DNA from: Hysterangium stoloniferum
Taxonomy: Eukaryota; Basidiomycota; Agaricomycetes; Hysterangiales; Hysterangiaceae
DNA: 64,000 bases
Assembly: GCA_015178975.1 (NCBI GenBank)
Contig: WHVD01000105.1
Coordinates: 124,001 to 188,000, forward strand
Direction: 5' to 3'
Of the stretch, positions 1-11,329 are shown piece by piece; positions within the stretch are counted from its first letter, which is position 1, and the number at the start of each line of letters is the position of its first letter. A program made the translations under genes and the position numbers. The notes beneath the pieces are model-generated. The model ran no database searches. It saw only the letters and a list, made by a program, of their open reading frames with translations, and was not told where the DNA came from.

Positions 1-1160
1 GTGGCGATATTTCTCATTTATGTAAAGCTACATACAGTGCATATAGTCACTTATGACCGCCTTTGTGTGCCTGGAAGCTTCTCGTTGATGCTATGCGCAC
101 GTTGATATCACCCTCAGAAGTTTCACAGAAGGCAGCGTGTCAGTTAGTTGGGATAGCATGAATCTAGTCATTGAATACCAGAAAGACAACACCCGCAGCT
201 CACTAATCCATGCCGAGGGTCAGATTCACGTAATCTTCAAAATCTATGTTCAATATCCTGATTGGCTATCGTGGGGCACAACCTCTGCAATGCAAGGAGG
301 AGCCTTTAAAACATACAGCGACTGCGTTGGGCGCATTCTATTAAGTATTTACCTTCATTCGAAACATCCACTCGATGCTGGAGCGCCTCCCTCCCATGGG
401 ATCAGATTTGAGGACAAAGACAAGGCGAATATTGCAAAAAGGTCAACCAGCATCAAAAGCACTTTTGAGAGCGCTATAAGGTATACCTTATGCGTAGCTA
501 TACAGGAAGACGTGCGAGGAAGCCAGAGGCGATGACCACTTGATAGCAAACGGGTCTAAATTAGGTATAGGAAGGTTAACGGTTGACAGGCCTGTATATC
601 TCCGATATTCTGTGACCGCGGTTTGAAGGAGGAAAATGAAGAGGAAGAAGCCCCAAAGACACGGGATGTCTTGAAGAAGACGAAGCATCGGTAAATTGGT
701 ATTTGATTCGGGCCGCTCACGGAAGGCCTCGTAATCTAGAATGCGCGCCTGGACATGGTGTAGCGTCTGGAACAGCCTGGAGCATCCCAGATAGCCGTTC
801 TTCCTCCTAGCGCCTGAAACCATTGTAGTGATGAGTTCTCAATTCGAACAAGTCTTTTCTTTGATTTAAACGGATCCCTTTTGAGCACCTGGCTGGATTG
901 GTGATGCTATTACCACAACAAGCAACTGAATGAGACATAATGTCGTCATTATCGAGGTGAATACGGTCCTCGGCGCCGGAGCACATTTTGCCATCTCTTA
1001 CCCAACTTTGTACGATTCCTGGCGATTCAGAGTTTTCGTTAGTATGTATCTAGGTTTGTTGACCTCATCGCGTGGGATTAAAGGGACTATACCCCAGGTT
1101 AGGCCACCAGCCACTCTTGAATTGACAAAGATACATAAAATGCCAGTCAGGCACGTCAAG
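1..1160 (-). pseudogene. G2 family copy 1 (cut by window start)
   Basis: This is a copy of the G2 family read on the minus strand. It starts near 1160-1010 and runs off the left window edge. It is near-identical to 61860-63040, where the same order of blocks occurs. A minus-strand frame at 823-488 includes a peptide ending LLQDIPCLWGFFLFIFLLQ and further on FAIKWSSPLASSHVF. These peptides recur in other G2 copies in shifting frames, as expected for an intron-rich gene with small exons. A likely first intron begins GTATTC and ends in an AG just before GTGCTC. No known domain was recognised, and I could not build a full model. It may be a decayed gene or a pseudogene. Confidence 0.45.
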
Positions 1161-1299
1161 TGAGATACCCAGCTGTCAACTTCTGAACTTGTATATAATA
1201 ATCAAGTTAATTATGTACTAATACACATCGGCAAGTTTCAAGGCATTAAATATATCCTGTTTACACAAGATATTAACAAAAGTAGGGTGATAGAAATAT

Positions 1300-2010
1300 A
1301 AAATAGCACGATAAGTCACACGAGTAGGATATTACTTATGCTGTTTTCATCATGAACCTTGCAGGTCCAGGACGGGAAATGAGGAGCAAAACCATGATAC
1401 CATTCAATCATGAGGGGTTCCCCATTACTCCGCTCATAAGGACCGGGTAATACTAATTCTGGCGTACGTAATTATGACTGAATATAGATTACATGCACAA
1501 TTTGTTAATGAAAACCTGACGGACTCGCCACAAACAGGCATGTTTACTTTCTACGCCAATTAGCCCAAGTAAAGAATTATAAAAATGGGATCCTCGTTGG
1601 AATTCTGACAGAATTGAACACGAAGCGGATGCTTCCGCTAAATATAGCCGGAGTGGCGGGGCTAGTACCTGAGAAGCGTTGTCATGGATAGCATCCACTG
1701 CATTTCAATATTCTATCAATTGACATGTCACTTCTCAACTAACGTAAGAGATTAATTCCCAAAACTCTCGCGCTCGAGAAGTCGGAAGTTGCCACATTAT
1801 GCGGAACTGCGATATCTGCTCTCTGCCGTATACAATCTGTTGAAGACCAAGGGATTGGTATATACCATAGTGAGAGAACTTGAGACAATCCTGGAGCATG
1901 TATGAATGAAGGCGGTTGAGGCTTGAGGTTGTGTAAAAGGAAGGAATGAATAGCTGGGTATCCTGTACAAAGCACCGCCACAATGCGATACCTTGAAATT
2001 TATTCCCTTG
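1300..2010 (+). promoter_or_regulatory. conserved upstream region of G1
   Basis: This non-coding stretch precedes the G1 gene and recurs before other G1 copies (45090-45748, 51940-52741, 58320-58835, 63100-63967; reversed at 9000-9400 and 42129-42500). Shared marks include a block around ATCCACTGCATTTC, the run CTCAACTAACGT and the motif CACCGCCACAATGC close to the gene. I found no defined promoter element. The conservation reflects unit duplication and need not mean regulation. Confidence 0.5.
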
Positions 2011-2955
2011 GTAACCAGGACTCAGTCGATTGTTACGACTCGGCATCCTGGCCACAGATCTGATCACATCAGTATTCGCTAGTCGTACCGGTGTCATATC
2101 GCCTCATTGAACCCCCAGCTACTTTTATTTATTATAAAGAAATTGATAAACTCCCAGAAAAATGATATTAAAAGCAGTGCAGTCTAGCCGGAACAAAAGC
2201 ATTATGAAAATTAAAAGGAAAACCTCCTGGCAATGTCGAAAACTGCCATCAATATGAAAATTACCCCTCAAGCATTAAAAGTATGTATCTAATTAATATA
2301 GCAAAGAAATGATTTGCGAGAAAATGAGGAATTATTTGCTAAATTCCCGTTGGCGCTGATGGTGACAATAGTGGATCCCATAGTCAGGGTATGCTGCTTC
2401 GCAATCATCGCAATACAAGTACCTGCACAAATCCACAACTCGCCATTTCCTTTTCTCCGTGTAGGGCCCGAATTCTTAAAACAAAATTCACAAACATATC
2501 CTATAGCCCCCCTTTACCCAGTGTTAAATGGTCCAGTCACCACACGCTTAATCGACCCCCTCAACTTGTCGCCATCAGCACCGGTCGACCCCCTCAACTC
2601 GCTGCCATTAACACCGGGAATACTGCAAGTTACTATCCATACTATTTCAACACTAATGTCACAGAGTCATATCCTAATGAATTTTATTCTTACACATCTC
2701 CTTTTTGGTCCAGATAATAAGACTTTTTTTATAAAAACTTAATTTTAGATCTATTATGTAAATACAGCAACAGAAATTTGTCTCATTATGGCAGGAGAAT
2801 AATTTCTTTATTAGAAATTGATGATTACACATTTTAAAAGTCTGAGTGCGTGTCTGGGGGACGGTATGACGCATAAGAGCAAGTAAGCTTAAGTTGACGC
2901 TAATGGGATGAGATCTAGGGCCGGGATGCCAAGTCGTAACAATCGACTGTGAACT
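2011..2955. mobile_element. non-autonomous terminal-inverted-repeat DNA element
   Basis: The element splits the sequence that joins G1 upstream DNA to the G1 start. In other copies TTCCCTTG runs straight into ATAACTGTAAC; here they are separated by 945 bp. CCTTG occurs on both sides (2006-2010 and 2956-2960), a likely 5-bp target duplication. The ends carry imperfect inverted repeats of about 40 bp, with core CAGTCGATTGTTACGACT at 2023 and its complement ending at 2949. The outer 6-12 bases of the two ends match poorly. No transposase was seen inside, so it must have moved in trans. Superfamily not assigned. Confidence 0.7.
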
Positions 2956-3021
2956 CCTTGATAACTGTAACTTAAAGGCGCAGCATCCCATTCCGGTATC
3001 ACAACAACCTGCTACCCACCA

Positions 3022-4998
3022 ATGTCAACTTCAAACGAGACGAGTCTGAGTAGCAACGATGTCGTACGGGCTGAAAGCCTCCTACAAGAAGTTGAGTGGC
3101 TACAACCCTTGGTCTCCCCAGCTGCATGGAGCGCAGAAGAACGGGAAGAGAGATTTGACGCGGTGAGAAGGGAAAGATTCCGGGTAAAGCTTCGAGACCG
3201 ATGGAACTGTATCGAAGATGGGCATGGTGTGTGTTATCGAGGTCCCGAAGACGACGAGCATATACCACTGTCTGACGAAGATGTGGAAGTTTGGGTTGAG
3301 GAATGGGTGCGCAAAATACAATAGCCTTTCGTGTACACTGTTGACAAAGTGGACGCTTTCAGTGCCTAGGAGAAGCACATTGTCGTGACCCACCGACTAT
3401 TATTAAAACGCGAAGTAGATCCACCAACACGACATCGAACATGAGCCCATATTGCAGTCATCATGAGATCGACTGGGGAGTGGTTTCACGGGCTGATAGC
3501 TCGTCTTCAATTCTTGATATTAGCCCCGGGTATTATCTAGGTGTTGGCATGGACAGGATCGGGATGGGCGTGCTTCACAGCGCAAAGAGAGCTTCGCTGA
3601 TGGCAAAGTTGATGATATACGAGGGAATAGCCCGTGGATATGGAAGCAACAATGCCTTTAACAAGTGTCTACAGAAGTATCTCAGTTTTCCAAGACTGGG
3701 AATGGTAATTCAAGAGACCATCGATTTGATGAAGTAGGGATACAACCGCGTCAACCATTGATTACTCAACATACTCACGTCTTTCTAGCCCCACCTATCC
3801 CCTTCGAATTAGACAACAGGCGTGGGTGGTCTTACAGGAGTGGACGTCCTCATACCGGATATTTTATTCAAGTGGTATAAAGTGGAGAAGCGGAGTTCAC
3901 ACTGCCAAGCTTATGATATATTTGGCTTGGGCCTTCCTCTGCTGTCCCGGCGCTCGATGGTCAGATGTAGATCGGCGATCAACTTCAATTGCGTCTTCCC
4001 TTTACAAGGCTGTCATCATATCACCACTACACACGAACGTGGATGAGGCTGCGTCCACATTCATTGTACAAATCCTCGAATATCATTCATCTTTTCCTTC
4101 TCCAAATTTCCTCACAGGTCGCCTTTGGTTTATCGTGGAACACATCTCCCACGTGCGTCAACTGTCTGCAGTGGAGCTCGCTGCGATCAGAGTTTACATT
4201 GGATTCTGGTTAAACCCGTGCGTCGCGACATCACATTATTGCACCCTGCCCACCAAAACCAGAACAGACAAAATTACTAACACCGAATTTCCTTGTTTCA
4301 ATCTCCTATAAGGATTCTCGTGTGTTGCATCCACCAAGATTCCTGGTTTCGAAATATTGCTGGAGATGCATTGAAGCTTATTTTAGACGACGCAAGCCTC
4401 CATATAGCAACATTGGCACTTCATATCGATGAGAACATGTCAGGTTCACTTTTTGACAGTATATGCGACCTAGAAACCTTCTTCGACGACATTACGCTTC
4501 GCACAGATCATATCAACCAGCTGAATGTGGTTTCTTCGCTCATTGAACCCCTCCTAAGGTATGTTGACAATGTTTGACCTTCAAGCATAATCTCATATCC
4601 GCCCATTCAAATATCCTACCAGTCTGATTATGACACACACGAGGGAAACGTTTGTTCCCCTCTTTTCAGGCCAGAAAATAATCGAGGTTACTCTGAAGCT
4701 GATAGCTACGTCTCCCGACATCGAATCCGCGTGTACCATAGTGCGCAGCCTCAATATAATCGACATTCTCGCTCGTCTTCTTCCACATTGTGACCCAATG
4801 CATCGCTCAATCAACGGTCGATACTTCGTTACCGACCTTGAACATTTTTACCTCGTGTCGCATTCCTTCCTTTGTGTCATCGCCACACCTTTCACCGGTG
4901 TGTGCGTAGGGTCTCATTCAAGCTCCCGATCTGTGTTGGAAAATCATGGTTGGTCTGCCGATGCTCTTGTTCAATCCATTACGCACAATATATCATAA
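3022..4998 (+). CDS. G1 family protein, intact five-exon copy (unknown function)
   Basis: Exons proposed: 3022-3306, 3363-3733, 3789-4217, 4313-4558, 4644-4998. They sum to 1686 nt and join in frame (561 aa). The introns are 56, 55, 95 and 85 nt, all GT-AG. The 56-nt first intron and 85-nt last intron have the same length in other copies, which supports the model. The start follows CTACCCACCA and is shared by every copy. The protein begins MSTSNETSLSS, then has an acidic, Glu-rich first exon (EVEWLQPLVSP, CIEDGHGVCYRGPEDDEH) and helical-looking later exons with leucine-rich segments (exon 4 NQLNVVSSLIEPLLR; exon 5 IIEVTLKLIA and IIDILARLLPHC). The repeat-like helices could be ARM/HEAT-like, but I recognise no family. 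No signal peptide or membrane span is evident. A decayed G2 copy lies downstream on the opposite strand. Confidence 0.7.
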
Positions 4999-5039
4999 TT
5001 TCTCCTTGGTAATACCGACACATTATCCACCCAGGAGGA

Positions 5040-5980
5040 AGGATACTACTATTACTCTTTAGTTAACTCCCCTTTGACAATATTTCTAATTTATGTAAAG
5101 CTACATAGTTTGAAGGAATTCAAGAGTGCATGTAGTCACTTTTACTTTGTGTGCTTCGCAGCTTCTCGTTGATTCTATACATACATTGCATATATTGGTG
5201 GGCTTGATGAAGGGGTTAGTGGTGGCTAGAATCACATCCAATTTATCAACGAGAATCATTTCAAATAGAATACGACTCGGAGCTTTCAAAGAATGCAGCG
5301 TATCAGTTAGTTGAGATAGCAGGAAGCAAGTCATTGAAGAGCAGCAACCACCACCCGTAACCCACTAATCCATGCCGACAGTTATCTCGGTCCGATTCAC
5401 CTAATTTTAAAATCTATGTTTAATCTCCTGATTGGCTACCATGAGGCACAGAATCTGGAATAAAAGGAAGGGCCTTTGAGAGGGTGTTGGGCGGATTCAA
5501 TCAAGTATTTCTCTCCATTCGAAACCTTGACCCGATGATGGAGCGCCTCGCTCCCATGGGATCCGACTTGAGAAAAACGACCATCGCGAATATTGCAAGG
5601 AAGGTAAAACGAGCACCACAAAGCACGGTTGAGACCCATATAGTGTATAACTGATACTTAGTAATGAGTCTTCAATTGGATCAAGTCTTTTCTTATATTT
5701 CAACGGAACGGCTTTGAGCACCTGGCTGCCTTTGGGCTCTTATGACCACAAACAATCAACAGAGTGAGACATCTTGTCTGGGTGAACACGTTCCTCGGCT
5801 TCCGAGCACCTTTGCCATCTTTCACCAATCATTGCACGATTTATGGAGATTCTGAGCTCTTGCCATTATGTATCTAAGCATCGTAGGTCTCATGAGGTCA
5901 GTTACAAGCGATTATAATCCAATTTAGACCACCAGCCGCTTTTTAAATGACAATGTTATAGATAAAAATCCGGGTCTGGC
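5040..5980 (-). pseudogene. G2 family copy 2
   Basis: Minus-strand G2 copy lying tail to tail with the intact G1. The 3' part is the clearest. A frame at 5334-5101 contains ILFEMILVDKLDVILATTNP, recurring at 39600-39665 as ILFEVILDDKLDLILATT. A middle part (5639-5436) contains SEALHHRVKVSNGEKYLIES. The 5' part near 5700-5900 keeps the block around the first intron, but with deletions. No continuous model can be built. Function unknown. Confidence 0.45.
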
Positions 5981-5984
5981 ACGT

Positions 5985-6905
5985 CCAATGAGATACCCAA
6001 TGGCGCGTGGACGACGAGAAGGCCAAAATCTCGTTGATGGGTTTCGGCTCAGCTATCTCACTCCGCTCAGGCTGGGAATAGTAATTCAAGGGAGCATTGA
6101 TTTATTGAGGCAGGGATACAACAGCGTCAATCAGCGAATACATTCAAAATACTCACGTCCTTTTAGACCCACCTATCCTCGTCGAATTCGAAAACAGGCG
6201 GGGATGGTCTTAGAAGGGTTCTGGGTTTCAAATGGTGGGAGGAACTGACGAAACACTGCCAAGCTTCTGGCATATTTGGGTTCGGCCTTCTCCTTGTCTC
6301 CCGGCGCTGGATGGGACGATAGAGATCGGCCATCAACTGCAATTACGTCTTCGCTGTACAATGCTGTAATCAAATCAGCGCTACCAACGTGGATGAGATT
6401 GCGTCGACATTTATCCTTCAAATCCCCGGATATTTCTGATCTCCATGCATTGCGGTTATCGTGCATCAGGAAAGTGGGAAAATCAGTAAGTATGCCGTCT
6501 ATATTGCCTAGAGCCATCTAGGAGAGCTAGCTAGACTCGGCTAGACACACTACTTTGCGAGATCCCTATTTACTAGTCGGTATAAAAGCTTACTATGGAT
6601 CTAGGGAGTCTAGGGAGGTTAGAGAGTCTACATAATGGGGGTAGACATTCCCTGTAGTGGAGCTCACTGCGATCAGAGGTTACATTGAATTATGGGGGCA
6701 ACCGTGCGTCGCGATATCACATCATTTTATCCTGCCCACCAAGCCCACAACAGACAAAACTACCTACACCGACGTTCCTTGTATGAATCTCCTGTACGGC
6801 GTTTCATATGTTGGCTGCACCAAGATGCCTTGTTTCGATATTTTCTTCCGGAAGGGAATGCTGCGCTTTTTAGGTGCAGTTAGCCCGAGAGTCGACTTCC
6901 AGGCT
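5985..6905 (+). pseudogene. G1 fragment (exon 2 end to exon 4 start), interrupted
   Basis: The fragment starts abruptly within exon 2 (frame containing LRLGIVIQGSIDLLRQ), keeps intron 2 (acceptor CCTTTTAG), then has exon 3 (PTYPRRIRKQAGMVLEGF) with a frameshift. About 180 bp of foreign sequence (roughly 6471-6651, rich in CTAG and CTAGGGAG) separates GTGCATCAG from CTGTAGTGGAGCTCACTGCG, which are nearly contiguous in other copies. No clear ends or target duplication were found for the insert. After 6840 the sequence jumps to G1 upstream DNA in the opposite orientation. Not a working gene. Confidence 0.65.
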
Positions 6906-7284
6906 TAGGATCGTGGCCGTGCTCCTACAGGATACACACTGTTCCATCCTTTCCGTTTAACCAACTTGAAGGCCCACTAATCCTTCTTGTATCATACAGG
7001 CAGGATATTCTCACGTCACTTTACTATTTTGACACTTATTCCTTGGACTTCATCAGATCATTTTAAAGGCCTCTAATTTTGTTCCAAGTTCTGTGCCTCA
7101 TGATAGCCAATCCGGGAATTGAACACAGATTTTGAAGATTAATGAATCTGACCGAGATCAATGTCGGCGGAATGTTTGTTACGGGTGTCTTTTGCTACTC
7201 TTCAATCACTTGCTTCATTTATCCCAGCTACCGACTGAGTCGCAAGGGTTATGCTTCAAGCCGGGAAACGAGGTATTTATGATA
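6860..7284. repeat. chimeric patch of G1 upstream and G2 fragments
   Basis: 6860-7050 matches the G1 upstream region reversed (CGTGGCCGTGCTCC, compare 9085). 7050-7230 is a plus-strand G2 piece (GAATCTGACCGAGAT, CTTCAATCACTTGCTTC). 7230-7284 is unplaced. The patch joins the truncated G1 copies on either side and shows at least two breakpoints. Confidence 0.5.
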
Positions 7285-8996
7285 AGACGAGGGAGAATGG
7301 CAATTATATCCAGCTTGCGCACTGTGCTACACGCGGATTCGATGTCGGAAGATCCAGCGATCAGGTTCAGAGTGACCTCAATTAGTTTTTCACCTGACGA
7401 GAGGAGGTTCAAATTTGGACTTGGATGTGTCAGAATCAGACTGGTATGATATTTTCAAGGGCGGATATTAGATGATACTGGAAGTTAAACCACTATCAAC
7501 ATACCGTAGGAGGGGCTCAATGAGTGAAGGGACCACATTCAGTTGTTTGATGTGATGCGTGTGAAGCGTGATGTTGCCGACGAAGGGTTTCAGCTCCGAG
7601 ATACCATACAACAATGAATACGTTGTGTCCATATCCATAATAAGAGTCAAGGACGCTATATGGTGGTTTGTGTAAGCCACTATAACCTTCGATACATCTC
7701 CAGCAATATCTCGAAACCAGACATCTTCGTGCATGCAATGCACCAGAAGCTGCATAGGTGATACAAGCAAGGAACGTCGATGTGAGCAATTTTGTCTGTT
7801 GTGGTTTTGGTGGGCAGGATGAAATGATGTGATGTCGCGACGCACGGTTGTATCCAGAATTCAAAGCAACCTCTAATCGCAGTGAGCTCCTCTACCGACA
7901 GTTGACGCACGTGGAAAGTTTTTTCCACGATATACCCAAGCTCGGCGAGGAGGTAGGTACGTGAATGGCATGGGCATGATAAATATCCGGCGATTTGTAG
8001 GATGAATGCCGACGCAACCTCATTCAGGTTGGTGTGTAGCGGTGATTTAATGGCAGCATTGTAAAGCGAAGACGTAATTGCAGTTGATGGCCGATCTCTA
8101 TCGTCCCATCGAGCGCCGGGACACCAGAGGAAGGCCAAAGCCAATTCTGTCATAAGCCGTCCTTCGTTCATCCGCTGTAAAGCATATAACTTCCAGCACA
8201 TCTCTAAGACACCTGACGCCTGTTGTCGAATTCGATGCAGGTAAGTGGGTCTAGAATGGTGAGTATTTTGAGTGTACTCAATGATTGGCGCTGAAGTATC
8301 CCCACCTCATTAAGTCAATGGTCTCTTGAATTAATATCCCGATTCTTCGCAGAGTGAGATTTTTTCTTATTAACTTCTTAAAGGCCCTATCGTCTCCATA
8401 CGCCATTCGCTTGTATATCATCAATTTTGCCATCAGTGCAGCTGTCTTTGCGTTATAAAGAACATTCCTCCCAACCCTTTCCAAACCGACTCCACAGTAA
8501 TACCCGGGGCTAATTTCAATACTTGAAGATGAACTCTCCGGAGATGAGTCGAGTCCCCAGTCAATTTCATGCCTAAGATATGGACTGAGTTTGGATGTGG
8601 CGTTGGCGGATCTCCCTCGTGTCTTAATATTATTCGGTGGGTCATGGCAATTTATCTTTCCTTGGCACTGAAAATATTGGGTCTGTGAACAGTCTCCACC
8701 AAAAGGATTTTTTGTTTGCGCACCCATTCCTCCACACCACCTTCCACGTCTTCTTCCGACAGTCCTATGTGGTCGTCGTCGTCATATGCTCGGCAACATA
8801 AACAGGACCCATGTTCGAGACAGCTACATCGCCCTCGAAGCTTCATCAGAGGTCTTTCCCTCATTCCAGTTTCATCGATCCCCTGTCGTTCCATCCTCAA
8901 TACAGCCGGGGAAACCAAGGGTTTTAGCCAGTCAACCTCTTGGAGGAGGGAGAGGGCATCCTGCTCACTCGGAGCTATATCGTTGGAGGTTGACAT
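7285..8996 (-). pseudogene. G1 family copy, 3'-truncated
   Basis: Minus-strand G1. Likely exons are 8996-8724, 8667-8306, 8250-7846, 7749-7505 and 7419-7285. Introns 1, 2 and 4 are 56, 55 and 85 nt, matching the intact copy. Exon 1 begins MSTSNDIAPSEQDA; exon 2 carries IEISPGYYCGVGLERVG; exon 3 carries FLWCPGARWDDRDRPS; exon 4 carries WFRDIAGDVSKVIV. Exon 5 is cut after about 45 codons (IAILPRLI), where the sequence changes to unrelated DNA. The exon 3 to exon 4 join is one base out of frame with the donor used by the intact copy (GTGCGT), so either another splice site is used or the frame is lost. Confidence 0.65.
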
Positions 8997-9690
8997 TGAT
9001 GGGTAGCAGTAGTACTCGGACCGGGATTAAATGCTGCGCCTTTAAGCTGAAGTTAGCCCGAGAGTCGATTTCCAAGCATAGCATTGTGGCCGTGCTCCTC
9101 AGGATACACAGCGTTCAATCCTTTCCTTCCAAACAACTTGAGGTCCCACTTATCCTTCTTGAATAATAAAGCCAGGATATTTTCAAGTTACCTTACCCTC
9201 TTTACACATATTCCTTCCATTTCAGCAAATGATCTCCCGCAGACAACACACAAGGCAGCTAAGAATAGATTGACAGGCCGTCACCGCGCAATATGCTACC
9301 TTCCGAGTTCTTCAGTGCTAGCTTTCAGGGAAATCCAGCTCTCCCGTCAGAAGTGACATCTCCACGGATAGAATATGTCAGTGCAGTGGAAGCTATCCAT
9401 GGCAGTGCTTATTAGGTACAGCCCCAGGCGCTTTCGACTCCGGTTAGCGCTTCGTGTTCAATTCTTTCATACTTGCAAGCAATCCATTCCAACAATTCAT
9501 TACTGATGCTAATGGGCGTCAACCCTTAATATCCTTCTTTGTGCCGACTCCGTCCGGTTTCTATCAACAAACTGTGCGTGCAATCATTAGTCAATGACTA
9601 TTAATTACACGCTAGTCTTATTATTACCCTGACCTTCTCAGTAACCTAATTCTCCCCAGGCTCACCCTATTTATTAAACACTTGTCAATC
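8997..9690 (-). promoter_or_regulatory. upstream region of the minus-strand G1 copy
   Basis: Non-coding DNA upstream of the 8996 start. 9000-9130 aligns with the reversed block before other copies, and 9360-9560 carries the block around GCTATCCATGGCAGTGCTTA. No promoter element was identified. Nothing else supported here. Confidence 0.4.
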
Positions 9691-10350
9691 CGACTCGACA
9701 ATGTCAAGGTAGATGAAACATTTTGAGCCACCATAGCTTGACCTCTTGGAGAGCTCTTTAGGTGTGTAAAGATTTACCATACTCTATATGCCTTTACGTA
9801 CCCTTTTCCTGCCAACTTGTCCGCCCCTTCGAAGCCGATCACTCCATTGTCCCTGGTGACTTCACAAAGGCTGTTGTAGCAATCTTTATTCCCTCTCACT
9901 GTAGTGATTTCCTATCGTTTCCGGGGGTATTATGCCAGTTGACCCATTCACATTCACTTGTTTTCATGATTCTTGTGTTCGGACCGAATTAGTACTGTGA
10001 GTCTATATCAACTTCTAAGCTCACATCCATTGGTCCACCGTTGCTAGAACCATGTTTGGCCCGCCTTGAAAACATTATACTTGATTGAGCGCCTGAAGCA
10101 TGATCGATATTTTCTCAGAATTTCCATCTCAAAGCTATGTCATGCTCTCCGCAGCAGCATTTCTATTTCACGATTCCTACACGCTCTGTACACGCAATGA
10201 TTAAGGCTTGATCTGCCCATCATCTCTTCTCCTCACTATTCACTTTATTTCTCCAAAGGCTAGTGTTGTTCCAGGAGGCTAAACCCCCTTCGAATGTTCT
10301 TATGGCTCACATCAGGATTGAACCACCTTGAATTGCACTCCTGCTGCAGT
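9690..10350 (-). pseudogene. G3 repeat copy 1
   Basis: This stretch is a diverged paralogue of 35800-36480, in the same order and orientation. 9720-9910 matches 35840-36050 and 10080-10340 matches 36190-36480. In the better copy the minus strand encodes two short frames. Here these frames are interrupted by stops, for example in the segment matching NSGDEKAAARSMIYL. It is probably a decayed gene of unknown function. Confidence 0.4.
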
Positions 10351-10519
10351 ATACTTTCTTGTCTCATTTTAACATTCAGGACCATTCACCTTTTTCAGAA
10401 AAGGTGGTAATTGTACTTCATGCAACATACTCCAACTGAGATGAAAGGAGATATCCACTCGGTTTGCACTGAGCGCCATTCTTGTTCATCAACACGTTTG
10501 TGCCATGCATAGTCCAGCT

Positions 10520-11146
10520 ATTGGCAAGAACTCTTGAATATTGTCGGACTCACAAATATATACAACGTGTGTATAGCATCAACAAGAAGCTGCCAACCAC
10601 ACACGTGCAGTAAAAAGTGACTATATGCGCTCTTTAATTCGCTTAAACTATGTAGCTTTACGCAAATTAGAAATATTGCCAAAAGGGGAGCTAAGTAAAG
10701 AGTAATAGTATTATTCTCCCTCCTGATGCGCAGATCGTCGACGGCAGTGGGCATATGGCAGCTACAAATAGTTTGATGAGCCTTCGCCACATAATGTGGC
10801 AACTTCCGACTTCCTGAGCGCTAGAGTTTTGGGAAATTCAGCTTTTACATGAGTTGAGAGGTGACATCTCGATTGATAGAATATTTCAATGCAGTGGATG
10901 CTATCCATGACAGTGCTTCTTAGGTACAGCCTCTGGCGCTGTCCACTACGGCTATATCTAACGGGAACATCCGCTTCATATTCAATTCTTTCGGAATTCC
11001 AATTTCGATAATTCTTTGCTAAGGCTAAATTGGCGTAAATAGTGAATATGCCTAATTACACGGTCCATCTGAGTGAAGTCAGCTAACAAGAGTAAAGCCC
11101 GTAGGGAAAGCATCAGGCGCCGAGTGGCGGAGTTTGGAAATCATCA
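10520..11146 (+). repeat. G2 3' end fused to G1 upstream region
   Basis: 10550-10720 is the 3' end of a plus-strand G2 copy (block CATCAACAAGAAGCTGCCAA then TATGTAGCTTTACGCAAATT). From about 10740 it switches to the G1 upstream block, reversed, up to the Helitron insertion at 11146/11147. The last 90 bases (AAAGCCCGTAGGGAAAGCAT and GCGCCGAGTGGCGGAG) match 42525-42565, which provides an uninterrupted version of the site. Confidence 0.6.
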
Positions 11147-11329
11147 TCAATATATAGTAAAGTTGCTTGGTGGGTGGTGGGCGCTTTTAGGCACCGCAGG
11201 CCCTATTTGTGAGGGCGCGGAGCGCCCGAGCTTTTTCCCCAATTTGTGAGGGCGCGCAGCGCCCGAACCTCACTGTCTGACTAAGCTGAGGGCGCATTAG
11301 CGCCCGAAGTCTCTTATTAGTCAGCGCGG

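Noticed and set aside
1735..2097. Minus-strand frame upstream of G1 (120 codons)
   Set aside because: It crosses the left end of the TIR element, and similar frames at 45436-45660 and 63608-63877 come from conserved non-coding upstream DNA; stops differ among copies.
8716..9166. Plus-strand frames opposite G1 exon 1
   Set aside because: Shadow of G1 exon 1; the same antisense frame is open in several copies because exon 1 is conserved.
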